Assembly (NCBI GenBank): GCA_039621445.1
Contig: CP154956.1
Location: 83,076,474-83,140,473 of the forward strand
Length of the DNA stretch: 64,000 nucleotides
Direction: 5' to 3'
From: Euglena gracilis
Taxonomy: Eukaryota; Euglenida; Euglenophyceae; Euglenales
Positions 36,851 to 50,600 of the stretch are shown piece by piece. Position 1 is the first letter of the stretch. Every line of letters begins with the position of its first letter. The notes under the pieces were generated by a model. That model saw nothing but the letters and a program-made list of their open reading frames with translations. It ran no database searches and was not told where the DNA came from. Made by a program: the position numbers and the translations under genes.

Positions 36851-39800
36851 ATGATAATTGTATTCCTGATCGACACCAGCGTGTCTATGAACCAGAGGCT
36901 GCCTGCTCAAGGTATGACTCCCCCCTTCACACAAAAATGCATTTGTATTTTTGGGACGCTTGCCCCCCTCCTCCTTACCGCCCCCTAAAATTAGCCTTCA
37001 GCGTTCTTCTATTTGCAAACTTGGGACTTTGGCCCATTTTGCACCATTTGGCACCATCTTTAGGGGCACCCGAAATTCTTAATGTGCAGACTTGGGCCGT
37101 GAGGTTGGCCCCTGGCCAATTGTGGCCGGGTCGAGCGCCGAAAGGGGAGGGATAGTTTCGAGCCACCTGGATACTGCGATTATTTTTAGGGCTCCCAAAA
37201 AAAGGCCAATGTTCATCAATATCCTGCTGTCCATTGTCTACTCATTTTTGAATCATATGGTTTCCGTCTGTGTCTGGGACTGACAAGGAGGATATTTTAA
37301 CGCTTTTTTCGCTTTTTGCTGCGGTGATGCACGCTTATTAGTAATTTTGTCATGCACACGGATTGGGGATGGTATTCTTTTTTGCCCAGTCCACGGTTTG
37401 ATATGCTGAAACAAGGTTTGTAACTCCAGCATTTTGCTGCCAGCTACCCCCCCCCCCCGGGAAACTGTCTCCTGACAAGTCAGCAAGTACAGAGGTAGGT
37501 GACAGGTCCCTGCAGTGACAGGTCAACGAGCGCAGGGCTTAGGTGACCAAAAAGGTGTCCTCTGACCGGGGGGGGGGTGGTCGTCGGACATGGGGTCAAA
37601 AGAAAGTTGGTGGGTACCCGGGTCCCTACCCACCCAAAAATGCCCAAATTTTCCCTTCCGGCGCTTCGCGCCGAAAACTTTGGGCAATTTTGACAAATTT
37701 TGACCAAAAAGTGTCAAAATTGGCATTTTGGCCAAATTTTTGGCCAATTTTTGGGCAAAATTTTTCGTCCCGGCGCTTCACGCCGGGACCAAAAATTTGG
37801 TCAAACCTCCGAAAAGGTGTCCTCTGACCGGGGGGGTGGTCATTGGACATAGGGGGGTCGTTGGACATAGGGGGGGGGTACGAAAAGGCGATTCTTTTCA
37901 CATCTTGTGGTCAAAACTCGAAAAATGAGGTCCCCTCAAATTTCACCATTAAACAAATCCATTTCTGGTGAAAACCATCGAAATTTTCAACAAAAATTTG
38001 TTGGGTGACAGGTCAGTGAGCACAGAGGTGACAGGTCCCTATGGGCAGGAGCCTATGGTGATGGGACCCTATGGTGACAGGTCCCTATTGTGACAGGTCC
38101 ACCCTTACCTGCAACCCCCGACTGGAGGGTGGTCGTTGTTTAAGGGTGGTTGGTGTGCAAGGGGGGGGGGTAGTACAGCTGTCCTGAAAACCCCCCGGAA
38201 ACTGTCACCCTCGGGAAACTGTCACCTAGCCGTACTTGCCGACCTGTCACCATAGGGACCATAGGGACCTGTCACCATGGGGACCTGTCACCACCCGGTT
38301 TTTGGCCCCTAGTCACATGACCACCCCCTGGTCAGAGGTCGTAGGTTGGGGGGTGTACGCCCCCCCCCTGGTCGGGGGTTGTAGGAACCCGGTGGGCAAG
38401 GGGGGGGGGGAAGTCATTTCCTGGCCCAGGGGTGTCGTTGCTGGACGTGGCGAAGTGCGGGGTGGAGCATTTCATCAAGGCCCGTCGCGAGAAGGCCGAC
38501 GGGAGGAACGATAAGTATTGGTTGGCAACAACAGACGCCGGTGTTTGTCTGCCTGGAAGAAGCGCTTTCTTCTGACCTCCCACTTCTGTGACGACGTTCT
38601 GGTTCGTTTACATTTTGTTTTCGCCCTTGTGTCTCCCCGAAGTTCCCCCCACGTGCCAACTTTTTTTTTATCTCCTTTTATACAATTTGTACCAGTTTGA
38701 TGATTCTTGGTGTTCACGATCATGCCATTTCACACCAATGAGGCCATCACGTTCGTTCATGTACCTCACCAGATGCTATTGTTATGTTGCGCTCTTTCCT
38801 TGGCAGGTGCCACTGCACTTAAAGTTGGGCCCAGAGAAGCGCAATCCAATCTCAGTAGCATTCTGAAGTGCTTGGCGGGTTTGTATTGCTTCCTTTGTTC
38901 ATTTACCTCTCCCTTTTGCAACGCCTTCTCCGAGTTCGCAATGGAAATGATTTCATTTAATTTTCATGTCCAATCGACCTTGCCCAGCGGTCAACAGATG
39001 AACACGTCTAACATATGAACAGATTACGTAACATCGTGGGTCAGTGACCAGGAGAGAGAGTGGATGTCATTTCTTGACATTCAGTCACGCACAAAAATTT
39101 TTGTGGAGGTTTCAACGTGACATTTCCCACCTACAGGGCACTCGTACACGCGACTTGGTCCCTCCCTGAAGACTGTCTTCGAGGTGCTGAACCAGGCCAG
39201 ACTCCTTCACCCCGACCCATTTGGTGTTGACCGCTATGGGTCTGTGCCTGTCTTTGCCAACTCACCCAGACAGAAAAGCCAGTCGCCATCCTCCTCCTGC
39301 TTTCCTTGAACCTTTTTTTTTCCACGTGATTTTCATTTTATCATTTTATATTTCCTTTTTGTAGTTCAAGTTCATTTTCGGGGAGGAAGCAGAAAGGCTT
39401 GGGGAAAGAAGCCACCCCCCAGAAAGGGAGGCTGGCTCAACAAGGATGTCAATTCTCCTCAGAATAGTTTGCCATAAAAGTCAGCTGCCCTTTTTTTTAA
39501 TTGGGTCTGCACGGAACCATTTTCATCAAATCAAAGGATCAACATCTTAATCTGCTTGATTGTGGGTTTCAAGCTGTCAATCAGGTCCGGGCCACCTCAT
39601 TTATTCTTCTTGCAACAAAAACAATTTTGCATGTTTTTGACATTTTTTTTGCCCTAGCCCTATGCAAAGCGCCGGCACAGAAAATCAGTCACCTGGATCG
39701 CTGCACTGTGCAGGTGGGGGGTCCCCAGGGCTGTACGGGAGGCCTGGTGGGGGGGTCAGACCCCCCCACCAGGCGACGCCCCCACCCACTGTGGCATCCG

Positions 39801-40330
39801 CTCAAGGAAAATTTCCTTCGGCGCTGAAAGCGCCGAAGGAAATTTTGGCCTACAGGATGTCCCCCCCTGGATTTAACCCTCACCACTAACAAACCTTTCA
39901 AAGCAAATTCCTGGCTTCCTACCCTCTGAGAACCATCTTTCTAAGCCCAAATGCAATCATTCAGGACTTTAAATTTTCGGAGCACTCTTCTTTTAAATGT
40001 GAAGCTTCAGATATTTTTTATTTTATTTCCAAAATGAGAGGCACCCCCAAAAAAGTGGGTGCCCCAAGCATACATCTCTTTAAGGTTTTGCGAGCCCCCC
40101 CCCGGGGGGGCAGCTGCAGCCAGCCCCGCTTTGGGCCCAGCCCAGCCGCAGCAGCCCCCTCCGGGGTGCTGCTAGCCCTAGCTAGCCAGCCCCTTTTTTG
40201 GGGTCCAGCCCAAAATTGTGTTCAAAAGTGGCCAAAAATGGGGTTTGGGGGGCGTTTGGGGCATTTTTGGGGGGTTTCAGATGCATCATTTTTTCGAAAC
40301 TGTGTTTTGCAGGTCATTTTTGGGCATTTT

Positions 40331-40369
<39 letters not shown>

Positions 40370-43300
40370 TTTTTTTTTTTTTTTTTTTTCCTATTTCCTC
40401 CCCTCGCATCTCCGTCGTCCCCCGTTTCTGGTCCAGCCGGGGGTCCAGCCCCCCCCCCCCCCCCCGGGGGGGGGGGGGTCGGGCTAGCCAGCCCAAATTT
40501 CTAGCCCTAGCCCAGCAACCCCCCCGGTCCTTAAAGAGATGTATGGCCCCAAGCCCAAGGAGAGGGAGGGTGGGTGGGCCCACACCCACCCTCCCAACAT
40601 AAAGTTCCGAATGGGAACAAAAGAGGCTATCGATCAACGTACCCAACTACCCAATGCTACCCAATGCAATGCAGGACAGAGCCAACACTTTTGGCGCCCT
40701 CAACGGTGGTATCTCCTCAGGATGGGGTGGCACCCCTGCCGGATGGAGCCCGCCGTCGTCATTCTCTTCACGGACGGCACCCTGCCCAACTGCGAGAAGG
40801 GGGTCGTCGACAGCCTGATCATCCCCACCCTGAACCGGCGTGTGCCATTCTTTCGCTTATGTGGTGAATCCTGAAAAGAGCCATGTCCAATTTGTCTCAA
40901 AGACATGTCAATTTTAGCACATGCAAAATGGGCAAATATCGAAAAATGTCCAAAAAACACCCGTTTTGGGGCGTTTCTGCAGTTTTAGGGGGGTGTACTT
41001 TCTTCCCCAAAAAACCTTGGGGGGGCTAACCCTGATGTACCCCTAACCCTATCCCTAACCCTGACCCTAACCGTATCTCTAACCCTAGCCCTATCCCTAA
41101 CCCCTATTCCTTACCCTACATTTAAACCCCAAACCCTAACCCTGACACTATTCTCATTGTTGGGGGGGGGGGTCTATTTCTTGATTTTTGCTAAACATCG
41201 GCAGGGGTCTTAATTGGAAGGGACAGGCTTGGATGTAAGGAGGGTATATGGATTTAGGTGGAGGGGTGTCCCCCCTCCTGGACCGGGAGGGTCCGTACCC
41301 CCCCCCCCCCCCCGGCAGCGGGCTGGATCGACCCCGGGAGGGGGGGTACCCGGGACCCCAAACAGGTCAAATTTTTCCTTCTGGTGCTGCGCCAAATTTT
41401 TTTTTGCATTTTTGACTTTTTTTTGCCAAAAGGTGCCCAAATGGCATTTTTCAGGGGGGGGAAATGCGTTTCGCATTTTTCCGCCTTTTTGCGCATTTTT
41501 TGCGCATTTTTGTCAATTTTTCAAAAATGCGCATTTCTTGCGCATTTTTTGCACATTTTCCCCCCCGTTTTTGCACATTTTCCATTTTTTGGGGCATTTT
41601 TTGCACATTTTTTGCCCAATTTTGCACATTTTCCATTTTTGCGCATTTTTTGCCCAATTTTGCACATTTTTTGCCATTTTGGTTGTTGGTTATGGTGAAC
41701 GGAGAGTGACGCCTTGGCCATGCATGTTTTGGCCAAAATGCCTTCATTTCAGCTCTTTTTGATGATTTTGGTTTAATTTTGGGTTTATTGTTGGAAATTT
41801 TTCTAAGTCCTTTTTTCCTTAGGAATGTCACAAACTCGGCGCATTTTTTTGCGCATTTTTTTGCGCATTTTTGCGCATTTTTTTCCGAGGGCCGTCCAGC
41901 GCATTTCCCCCCCTGCATTTTTGCCCGTTGGGGGGGGTCAAAATTATTTCGGCCCGGCGCTTCGCGCTGGGCCAAAAATTAGTCACGCCACTGTTTAGGT
42001 GGGGGACCCTCCTGGACTGGGGGAGGGGGTCCGACCCACCTTCCTGTATATTGAAGCCTGGGGGGGGTCTTATTTTGGGGGGGTTAGCTGGTTTCCGGCT
42101 GCTGGTGGAATTCCCAACCAGAGGACTCCCTTGGGTCCTTTGTCAAAGGCCTGTTGGGGAGGCCTCGCCATTTTTTAAAAAAAACCTTGACCGACGCTGG
42201 GCCGACCCAGTGCCGTGCGGGGCCAGGGCGGAGAGTGAGTTGACGGAGCAGCCCTTCCGCTGGGACCAACGGCTGTTCTCGTTCGAGATCCGGCCCCCGC
42301 CTGCCACGATGGATGCGTTCAGCACGATGGACATGCTGCCCGGGCCACGGCCACCCGGGCTTGGCCTGGCGGCGGGGGACGTTGCAATTGAGCCTGGGGG
42401 GGGGACACAAAAACTTTTTTTTGCGTTTTTCGAGGGTCCATGTTTCTCGGCCCCCCCCCCCCGCCTGGTGGGGAGGTTGCCATTTGACCAGCCCCCCCCC
42501 CCGCCCCCCATAGAGCTTTCTGTTTGCCTGCCGTGGCAGGGTTCTGTTTTGGGAAATTGCGGGTTGGGGGTGTCCCCCCCTCCTGGACCGGAGGGGGGTC
42601 TGGATCCCCCACCTGCAATGGGGGATCCCCCCCTTTCGGTACCCCCCCAAAGGTCAATTTTTTCCTTCCGGCGCTTTGCGCCGAAAATTTTCGGCATTTT
42701 TTTGGGGGGGCAATTATTTCCCTAAAAAGTGCCCAAAATGGCACTTTTGGCCAATTGTGGCCAGGAACCCCCCCCCCCCTAGCTGGACCGGAGGGGGGGG
42801 CGACCCACCCATTCCTGCCTTTATATCAAACCCTGGCCCATGGCCTGGCACGTGTGCCACCTGGCGAATTTCCAGGAATGGATGATGCACCCTGACGTGG
42901 CGCTGAACAAAAAAAGGAGCTCAGCCCTGGATGGTGAGCCACGGCGGTCCTTTTGGGCATCAATTGTTGCATTCGGAAATGGAGAGAAGGGGACAAACTG
43001 GTTCATGAACAGTTGGCCAACCCGGCCCATTTTCTCCCCCAGAGTGAAGCTGGATTCTCAACGTGTGGGTGTGATGAGTGGGCCGTGGCTTGCACGTGAA
43101 CCCTCGGTCAGGGCTCAAAGAGCAGTGCCAAGCCACAGGTTCCCTACCCTCCCATCCTGCCCCCCACTCCTGTTTCCATGTCCTGCAATGTGCCGTTCTC
43201 CGTCGGAGATTGCAATTCCATTTTGGTTTTGTCTGTTGTTTGTATTCACCTGGGCTGAGTGCCAGTCGATTTCGCTGGGCTGGTGACTCATCTCATACGC

Positions 43301-46300
43301 CGGTCAGTGGCCGGCCAGCAGCCGAGCAGGGCTGTGGGTTGCCCAAAGACAGGCCACACAGGGTCACACAAGGTCACGCAGGGTCACGCAGGCCATTGTG
43401 TGACCCGCAGGGGGCCATGCGCACGTGGCGCTGAGCCTGAAGCACCTGCAGGGGCTGCTGGAGCAGCTGGCGGCCAAGGTGACCGCCAGCGTGGTCGTCA
43501 ATCTGACGTTGGAGATCCCGAAGTCGATGGAGGTAAGAATGGCTGTAGCAGGGAGAATAGCGGAGAAAGGTAGCGAGCGGTAATGCCAGCAATAAGAGGG
43601 TTGTTGTTCTTTGGGAGTAAACCAACTTTGCTGTGTGAGACCTCGGACGAGAACTTGTCAGCATATGTTCTTTTCATACAAAATGTTGCCAGTGCCATCG
43701 CACCATGTTACGAAGTTAATTTTTCTCAATCACAAGAAAATCCTCCGTACAGCAGAAATTACCTTTCCCCCGTGTAAGCACAGCCCCCCTGGTTCTCACC
43801 CATCTCTTTAAACCCGGAAGAACTGTTTATTGAGTATATCTATGAGAAGAATCAAGAAAATTTTGAGATTGCAGAAACTTCTGAACTATAATTTGGTGAG
43901 ATATTATTATCTTTGTGTCCTGATGCCTTCAAGTTGAACAACGGACCCCAAAGTGAAGGGAAATTAGCACAACATTCTTTTCAGTCAGAGTTTCCCCCCT
44001 TGTCTAAACACCCCCACTTGTTCCTACCTGTCTTTTCAAGTTCTTAGACTGCTTCGATAGGGGGAGAGGTATCTTTTCCTCTTTTCTCTTTTTTCTCCTT
44101 TTCTGTGTGTTTTCAATATGATGCCAAGAAGTTTCAATCCAAAAAGATACGCGCCAAGCAACACTCACCAGTCATCCCTCCTCAATCTTTGTGCCCCTCC
44201 AAATGACAGCCCCTTTGGGCCCATTGGGCTATGAGTCCGACAGTTTGACCAAATGCAGAGGGGGTGTTGGGCTGGTCTTTTTGGCATTGATTGGGGAGGG
44301 GGGGGGGCTTGTTTTGCATCGAGTTTCACCAGCATTCTGTGCTCACGCCCCCTTGCTGTTTTGCGCAGGACGGGGAGCTGGCCGAGAAGCTGTACCAGAA
44401 ACCCGTGGCAATGGCTCGCACCAACCCCGACAGAGCCAGTCATTGGCCCATCCCGGAGGTCTGGCAGGCAGGCTGACTGACTGACTGGCTGGCTGGCTGG
44501 CCATTTTTGAACCAGAGGTGACCCAGCCATGCCGACTGATTGAAGGCCTTGGAGGTCAGCCAGAGGTGGCCCAAAGTGGTGAGTCTGACGTGCATGTGCG
44601 CGTGCAGGCACCAAATTTTTAGCATTTTTTTCGCGGTTTTTTGGCCATTTTCAGGGAAAATTGAGTGTCTCCCACGGGGTCCCCTGGGGCGGGGGGACCC
44701 CCTACCCCCCGGATAAAAAAAAATCCCTGATGTGCATATGTTTTTGTGCGTATGTGCCCTGCGTGTGCGCATACGTGCTTGTCCCTCTCAGGATTACCAC
44801 GTGGATGCCACCCTCACCAAGCTGCCTCCCAGGCGCCCTCACCCACACATCACCCTCCGGCGCTCTCGTGATTTCGACGGGGTGGTGCCGCCCTACCTGG
44901 TGCATGACGTCTACACTCTGGAATCGGCTCCATTCACAGACACACTTGTGAAGAAATTCAAGTCCGTCCCAAAACCTTTGCTTGCTTCTGAAACTTGCAT
45001 TATTGGCCAAATGTATATATTTGAAATATTCTTCTAACGCAAGATTGTTTGTGACGTTGGCTGAAATGAAATTATTTTGAACATCAGCACCGATTTGCAA
45101 GCAGCCCCGGTGGCTGCTTGTGACTTTGTGGCTTTTTGGCTTTTGCTTTATTGGGACGTTATCACTGCAAAAAAAAAGTTTTTTGATTTGTGTTTTCCAT
45201 TCAGAATCATTGATATTCATGGTCGATATTCCCCTTGCTCATGCTCTGAGTCGTTGGACAGAGGAACACCATTCAACCTTTTTCCTTTTTTGGTCTCATC
45301 TCCATTGATGAGCTGCCAGGCAGCCAGAACAACCGCAGCAAGATTTGCACAATTGCAAACTCAAAGCTGGGTTGGACAGGGTTGGCCGCTCACACGATTC
45401 AGTTGGCAGTTGATGGCCCACAGCCCACTGACGTGGGCTGTTGGCCCGCCGCCAATCACCTGTCACCAGCCACTCTAGCATCGAATGTGAACCGGGTCAT
45501 TTTAGTCATTTCATGCGTGCTTCCCTTTGCTGCCTGTGGTATCCGGGGGGGGGGGGGGGGCTCAGAGAGGGGTGCAGGCAACAGTGGCAAGTGGTTGCCA
45601 GACTTTGTGTTGATTTTCTGGGGTCCTGATATTTCGGTTCCATCAAGCATCTATCCTACCCAGGGTGGAAGTGTGGAAGGCATACATTTGGCGAAGAGAG
45701 ACCAACGCGGTGGAGGAAGAGAGTTTCGGCTTTGTCAAAGTGGACCCAGCAACCAACACCGCCAAGCTTGTCGTTCTGCCTCCTAATTATCCTGGTGTTC
45801 ACCTGTGCGTGCATATGTGTTCGTGGTCGAATGCCACCACATTAGCAGCATTCCCATGGTATGTGTTTTCTTTCACAAAAAAAGGCCTGATTGCGTCATG
45901 GGATTCCCATTCATTTTCCTTAGCATTGCATCATAAGATTCCACAGACCCGATAACGCGAGGCTCGGCAGGAAGACGTCACACCAGGCATGTTGTCTTTA
46001 TGCCGCTGCGACGTTTACCACTGCAGAGCTGCTGTCACTCTTGTCGAAAGTCGCGGACACAGGAATGGCGGTCACCAAGAATGCAAGATGGCGCAAGGAG
46101 TTTGAGACGTACGTCAGATCAATCCCCATGTATTATGTCGGTATTTTCCCATTCTTCCATCGCACCTCTTGCCATTTTATGACTGCAATCACATATCAAG
46201 ACGGTTATTAAAAAAAATAATTGCCCGCAAATATATTGCCGTAGCAACATATATTTTTCGCCACAGCTCTTTCCATCTGTGGGACTGACCGACATTGGAG

Positions 46301-47351
46301 ATGTTTTTTTTGACCATATATGCCGGACACATGAGTAATAAAAATGGAAATGCATGTGTTTCTCACGCGATGTTGTTTCATGGTGTGCCAGTTTTTTTTT
46401 TAATTTGAATGTCCCCTCCCTGCCCTCGGTCCAAGGACCCCTCAGGGAGGCCATGAAAGATAAACGGCTCCAGCTGCAGGATCTGGTGCCAAAGGACGTC
46501 GACACAGAACCCTGTCAAGCGCTAAAGGTCTGCTCTGGACGTGTGAAGGGGTCGCTTTAAACCCAACAACCCAGAGCTGAAAAGGCACTGTGCCAGAAAC
46601 CTCCATTCATGTATTATCTTCGCAGAATTTTTTTTTCCCTTTCAACTATTGCTTCGTCCCAGTGGAACTCTGCTGAAAATCGGTCCCAATCCCATTTGTG
46701 TTCTTGTGGGGGGGGTCCTCCGGGTCGGGTTCCCTGGCGCTGCTGCTCTTCCACCTTTCCCTGCTGTCGCTTCTTTCTCCGAGAGATTCCAAACTCATCT
46801 TTCATCGATGTTCATCTAAAGCTTGACAGTCGAATGTACCTGCTGTTGCGGGTGGGCTTTGAAGTCGATGGGCAAATGGAGCAGCCTTCCCTTGTGTTTC
46901 GCTCTCCCCCCTTGGTGGGGCACCCCCAAGGTCCTTGCTGGTCCCCCTTCAGGGTTTGGGCCATTTCTGGCCTTTTTAACCCCAAAATTTACGCCCAAAA
47001 AGTGGTCCACCGGACCCCCCCCCCTGGGGGACCCCTGAGCGGGTGGAGCGACCCCAGTCTTCAGGAAATTGCTGATGCTGGTGTACGGTCTTGCCTCTTG
47101 GAGCCGCAACTGTTCACAGGAAAATTTCAAGACGCTGAAGGCCAGGGCCAAGGCAGAATGTGAAACTTGGCAGGCAGAGGTGTATCCCCATTGCTTCTGA
47201 CCTGGCTCAATTTTTGATGTTGCGTCATCAGTCTGACCCACCATGCCGCGTGTCCTTCGCGTCTCACCACCTTTGCGAGCGCGCGCAAACACACCCACAC
47301 ATGCACCCACCCACCCACCCACCCACCCACCCACACACACACACACCCACC

Positions 47352-47394
<43 letters not shown>

Positions 47395-47577
47395 CATAAG
47401 CCAATCAAGTTTCGTTCTGTTTTCTTGTTATTATAATTAAGTTAATTATACATTATGATACACAAATTATCATATGTAATGAATAAATTAATTAATTGAT
47501 AATTAGATAATGAATTAATCAATTAGTCGGTTGGTTGGTTGGTTGGTTGGTTGATTGATTGATTGATTGATTGATTA

Positions 47578-47612
<35 letters not shown>

Positions 47613-50600
47613 TTTAATGAGTATATAAATTGTTGTTGTTGTTGTTTTATATATTATTATTTTAAGTTATTATTATCCTATTTATTCTTAAACTATTTTG
47701 TTCATCCTCTGTGTGTTTACTCCTCTGGCCAGCTGTTGTCCCACCTGTGGGGTCTCACCTGACTCACACCTCCCTCACACAGCGAACCGCACTCCTCCGT
47801 GCGTCTCCCCCCATCACCGGCGCTGGGCCCATGAGTCCGGCCCCCCTCTCGGGCAGGACCTCGCGGCCGGACGGCCTCCCCGCAGTGCCCGACCCGCCAG
47901 CGGTATGGTTGGACTTCTCCCCATTCGGCGGTAAACGATGTGGATTTGTCGGGGACAGTGTTCGGCCCTTGTGCAATGCTTTGTTCACCGCGGTGCAAGT
48001 GTCTGGAGGTGGTTGACACCATCTCACAGGCCATCACGTGTGTGCCTCCTGCCCCATCACTGCACCCGATGTGCTTGATGTGTTTGATGGGATTGAAGTC
48101 AAGGTTGTTGGCGAGGCCCCATGCCACTTCAGCCACCACACATGTGGCCCATCGTACAGCCCTGGTGGGCAGGGGCTGACACACCATGATGGCTTGTGGG
48201 ACGTTGCACAGGCCCTCTGCACCACGATAACTCCCAGATCATCAAGAAAACAAAAAGTAGTATAAAAGAGCGCTGGGGAGGCTCTTTTTGGTTACGAGCG
48301 CTCGTGGAGGCTGCCCCAAGCATCAAAGTTGCCATGCAGCAACGTTTGGCACAAGTAAGAGCCTGTCAGCACTGCATGTTGCAGGACCATATGATAGTGG
48401 AAGAATCGCCTTTTGGTCGAAGTTACTTACTTTGGAGTGCCTCGAAATTACCTATTTCGCTTATTGTGTGGCAACACAATAGATTTTGTGAAAGTGGTGT
48501 GGATCACCAATTTTTTTTGGGAATCGAAGTGCTTTGCAAAAATCTGAAGTTTCATGCGGCATGGGATGTAATAATAATAGCAAATGAATACATTTGTATG
48601 TCTTTGATTGCATTTTTCTGCAGTTTCTCCATTTAAAGAGTTTGTTTTTTGTTCATTTTCGAGGTTATTTTTATTTGATTGATTATTTTGGGAAATGTAG
48701 AGAATATATGTCCTGCACTGATGCATTTGACACACATGAACACATAATAACACATTTGATGCCCAAAACACATTAAACCCCCCTGAATAGAAGCCCCCAG
48801 GGACTTCTATTCGGAACGTTGGTCGAAAATCGAGGGGGGGCTTGGCTTCTATTCGGGGAGGGGCACTATTCGGAACAGTGGTCGAAAACCAGGGGGTCCG
48901 AGCATTATCGAAATTTCTTTGTGGGTTTACATGTCTTACCTTTTCAAGCCATTTCAAATTTGCTGCAAAACGTTATTCTTGTGGATGCATTGGATCATAA
49001 ACTAAACTCACCACGTAAACTCACCAACCCTCATTTAACCAATGGCTGAAGGAGCCAAAGCACTTGCCGTCCGTCCCAATTGACAGACAATCCACGGGGA
49101 GCGGCCTACTATTCGGGGGGGGGGGGGGCACTATTCGGAATTTTGGTCGAAACCCGAGGGGGGCTTCTATTCGGGGGGGGGGGTCACTATTTGGGGGGAG
49201 GGCTTCTATTCGGGGGGATTTATGATAAGTCGACATCAGAACACCCCATCTGTCACATAAACAGAGAACAAGGACAACATTCAACCCACGGGTTTTGGCG
49301 ATTCGAGTGATGTTTTTGCCCACAAATGAATTTAACTGGGATTTTTTCACCATCAGCTCAAGTTTTTCCCCCCAAGTTTTCTGATTTATTTTTCTATCTT
49401 TTTTAAAATTTCTGGGTATGTTTCTGAATTTCATTTCTATTGCATGTGTCTTTTTTATGCCTCAAAATACATAATCAGCCCATGAAATGCGCAATTACTT
49501 TTTTTGCTTTTTTTTATCCTTGTATTGTGTGTGGTGTTCATGTTGCCCCTTGCCAAATGTATGTGTGGTCTGTTGAGTTTTCAAAGTTTGCAGAAGCTTC
49601 CACTCAGTTTTCTGAGACAAATGGTATGAACAGGTTCATTCACATGTTGTTTCCGGATTCAAAGTCCAATCCAAATAATTCGCCCGAAATAATTGCGGTT
49701 TGCCCCCTCAACTAGAGGGAGCAGTACAGTCCGCTAACACACCTATATAATCATTGGGCATGGAAAACAGATCGTGTGTGCCATATGTCGGTTCACAGTG
49801 AGTTTTTGTCGCTTTGATGCCACGGCTTGACGTTGTACTCTTTGTCCACTCACGACAAATCTTCGTTTATGAAATCAATTTCTGTTGTAATAAATAATCA
49901 GGAAAATTGCCTCATTGCAAATCCTACCTGCTTTTACATCCAGCCGTTTTGTTGTATTTTTTTGTGATGCTGGTCCAGGGATCATCGACCACAAGGAATT
50001 CACAGGAGAAAGAAGAAGAAGGAGTTTTGGCCAGCATTGCAGCTTCTTCCATAGTGCATCTTTTCATTTCATCGCAGCCTGGCAAGTCGGACCCCGCCAG
50101 CAACAACAGCGGCAGTTTCTTGTGCTGGAACCCTTTTGAAATTGAGCGGTATGCCACCGCTTGACCCGTTGCAGCCTGGAGTCTGTTTTCCACCAAAGAA
50201 ATGTCAGCAGGGGGGAAATCGCATCGTCCGAGGGAGTTTCCTAAAAATTTTTCAGCGCTTCACGCCAAAACTCATACCTGGGCCTCTGGCCCAGGATCCC
50301 CAGGGGGGGGTCTGGCCCCAGACCCACCCACCCACCCCCCCCCTGGGGGGTCATCTGACTTAAAAGGAAGCCTGATGCTGATGAGACATTTTGGCGACAG
50401 AAGCTGACACACTGGTATGAACCCAGGGCGGCCCTTGAACAAAAAAAAACCTCATTCCAGCACATTCAATGAAAATGCCACAGAAAAAAATGGCTGAAAA
50501 ATGGACGTATTATTGGGGGGGGGGGCGTTTCTGGCATCCTTGGACCATCGCTAATCCACCCCCCCCCAATGCGTTTTTCGGCCTTTTCATTTTTTGACCC

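Noticed and set aside
40198-40602. Phe-rich hydrophobic frames
   Set aside because: Produced by the poly-T of hAT-like MITE 3.
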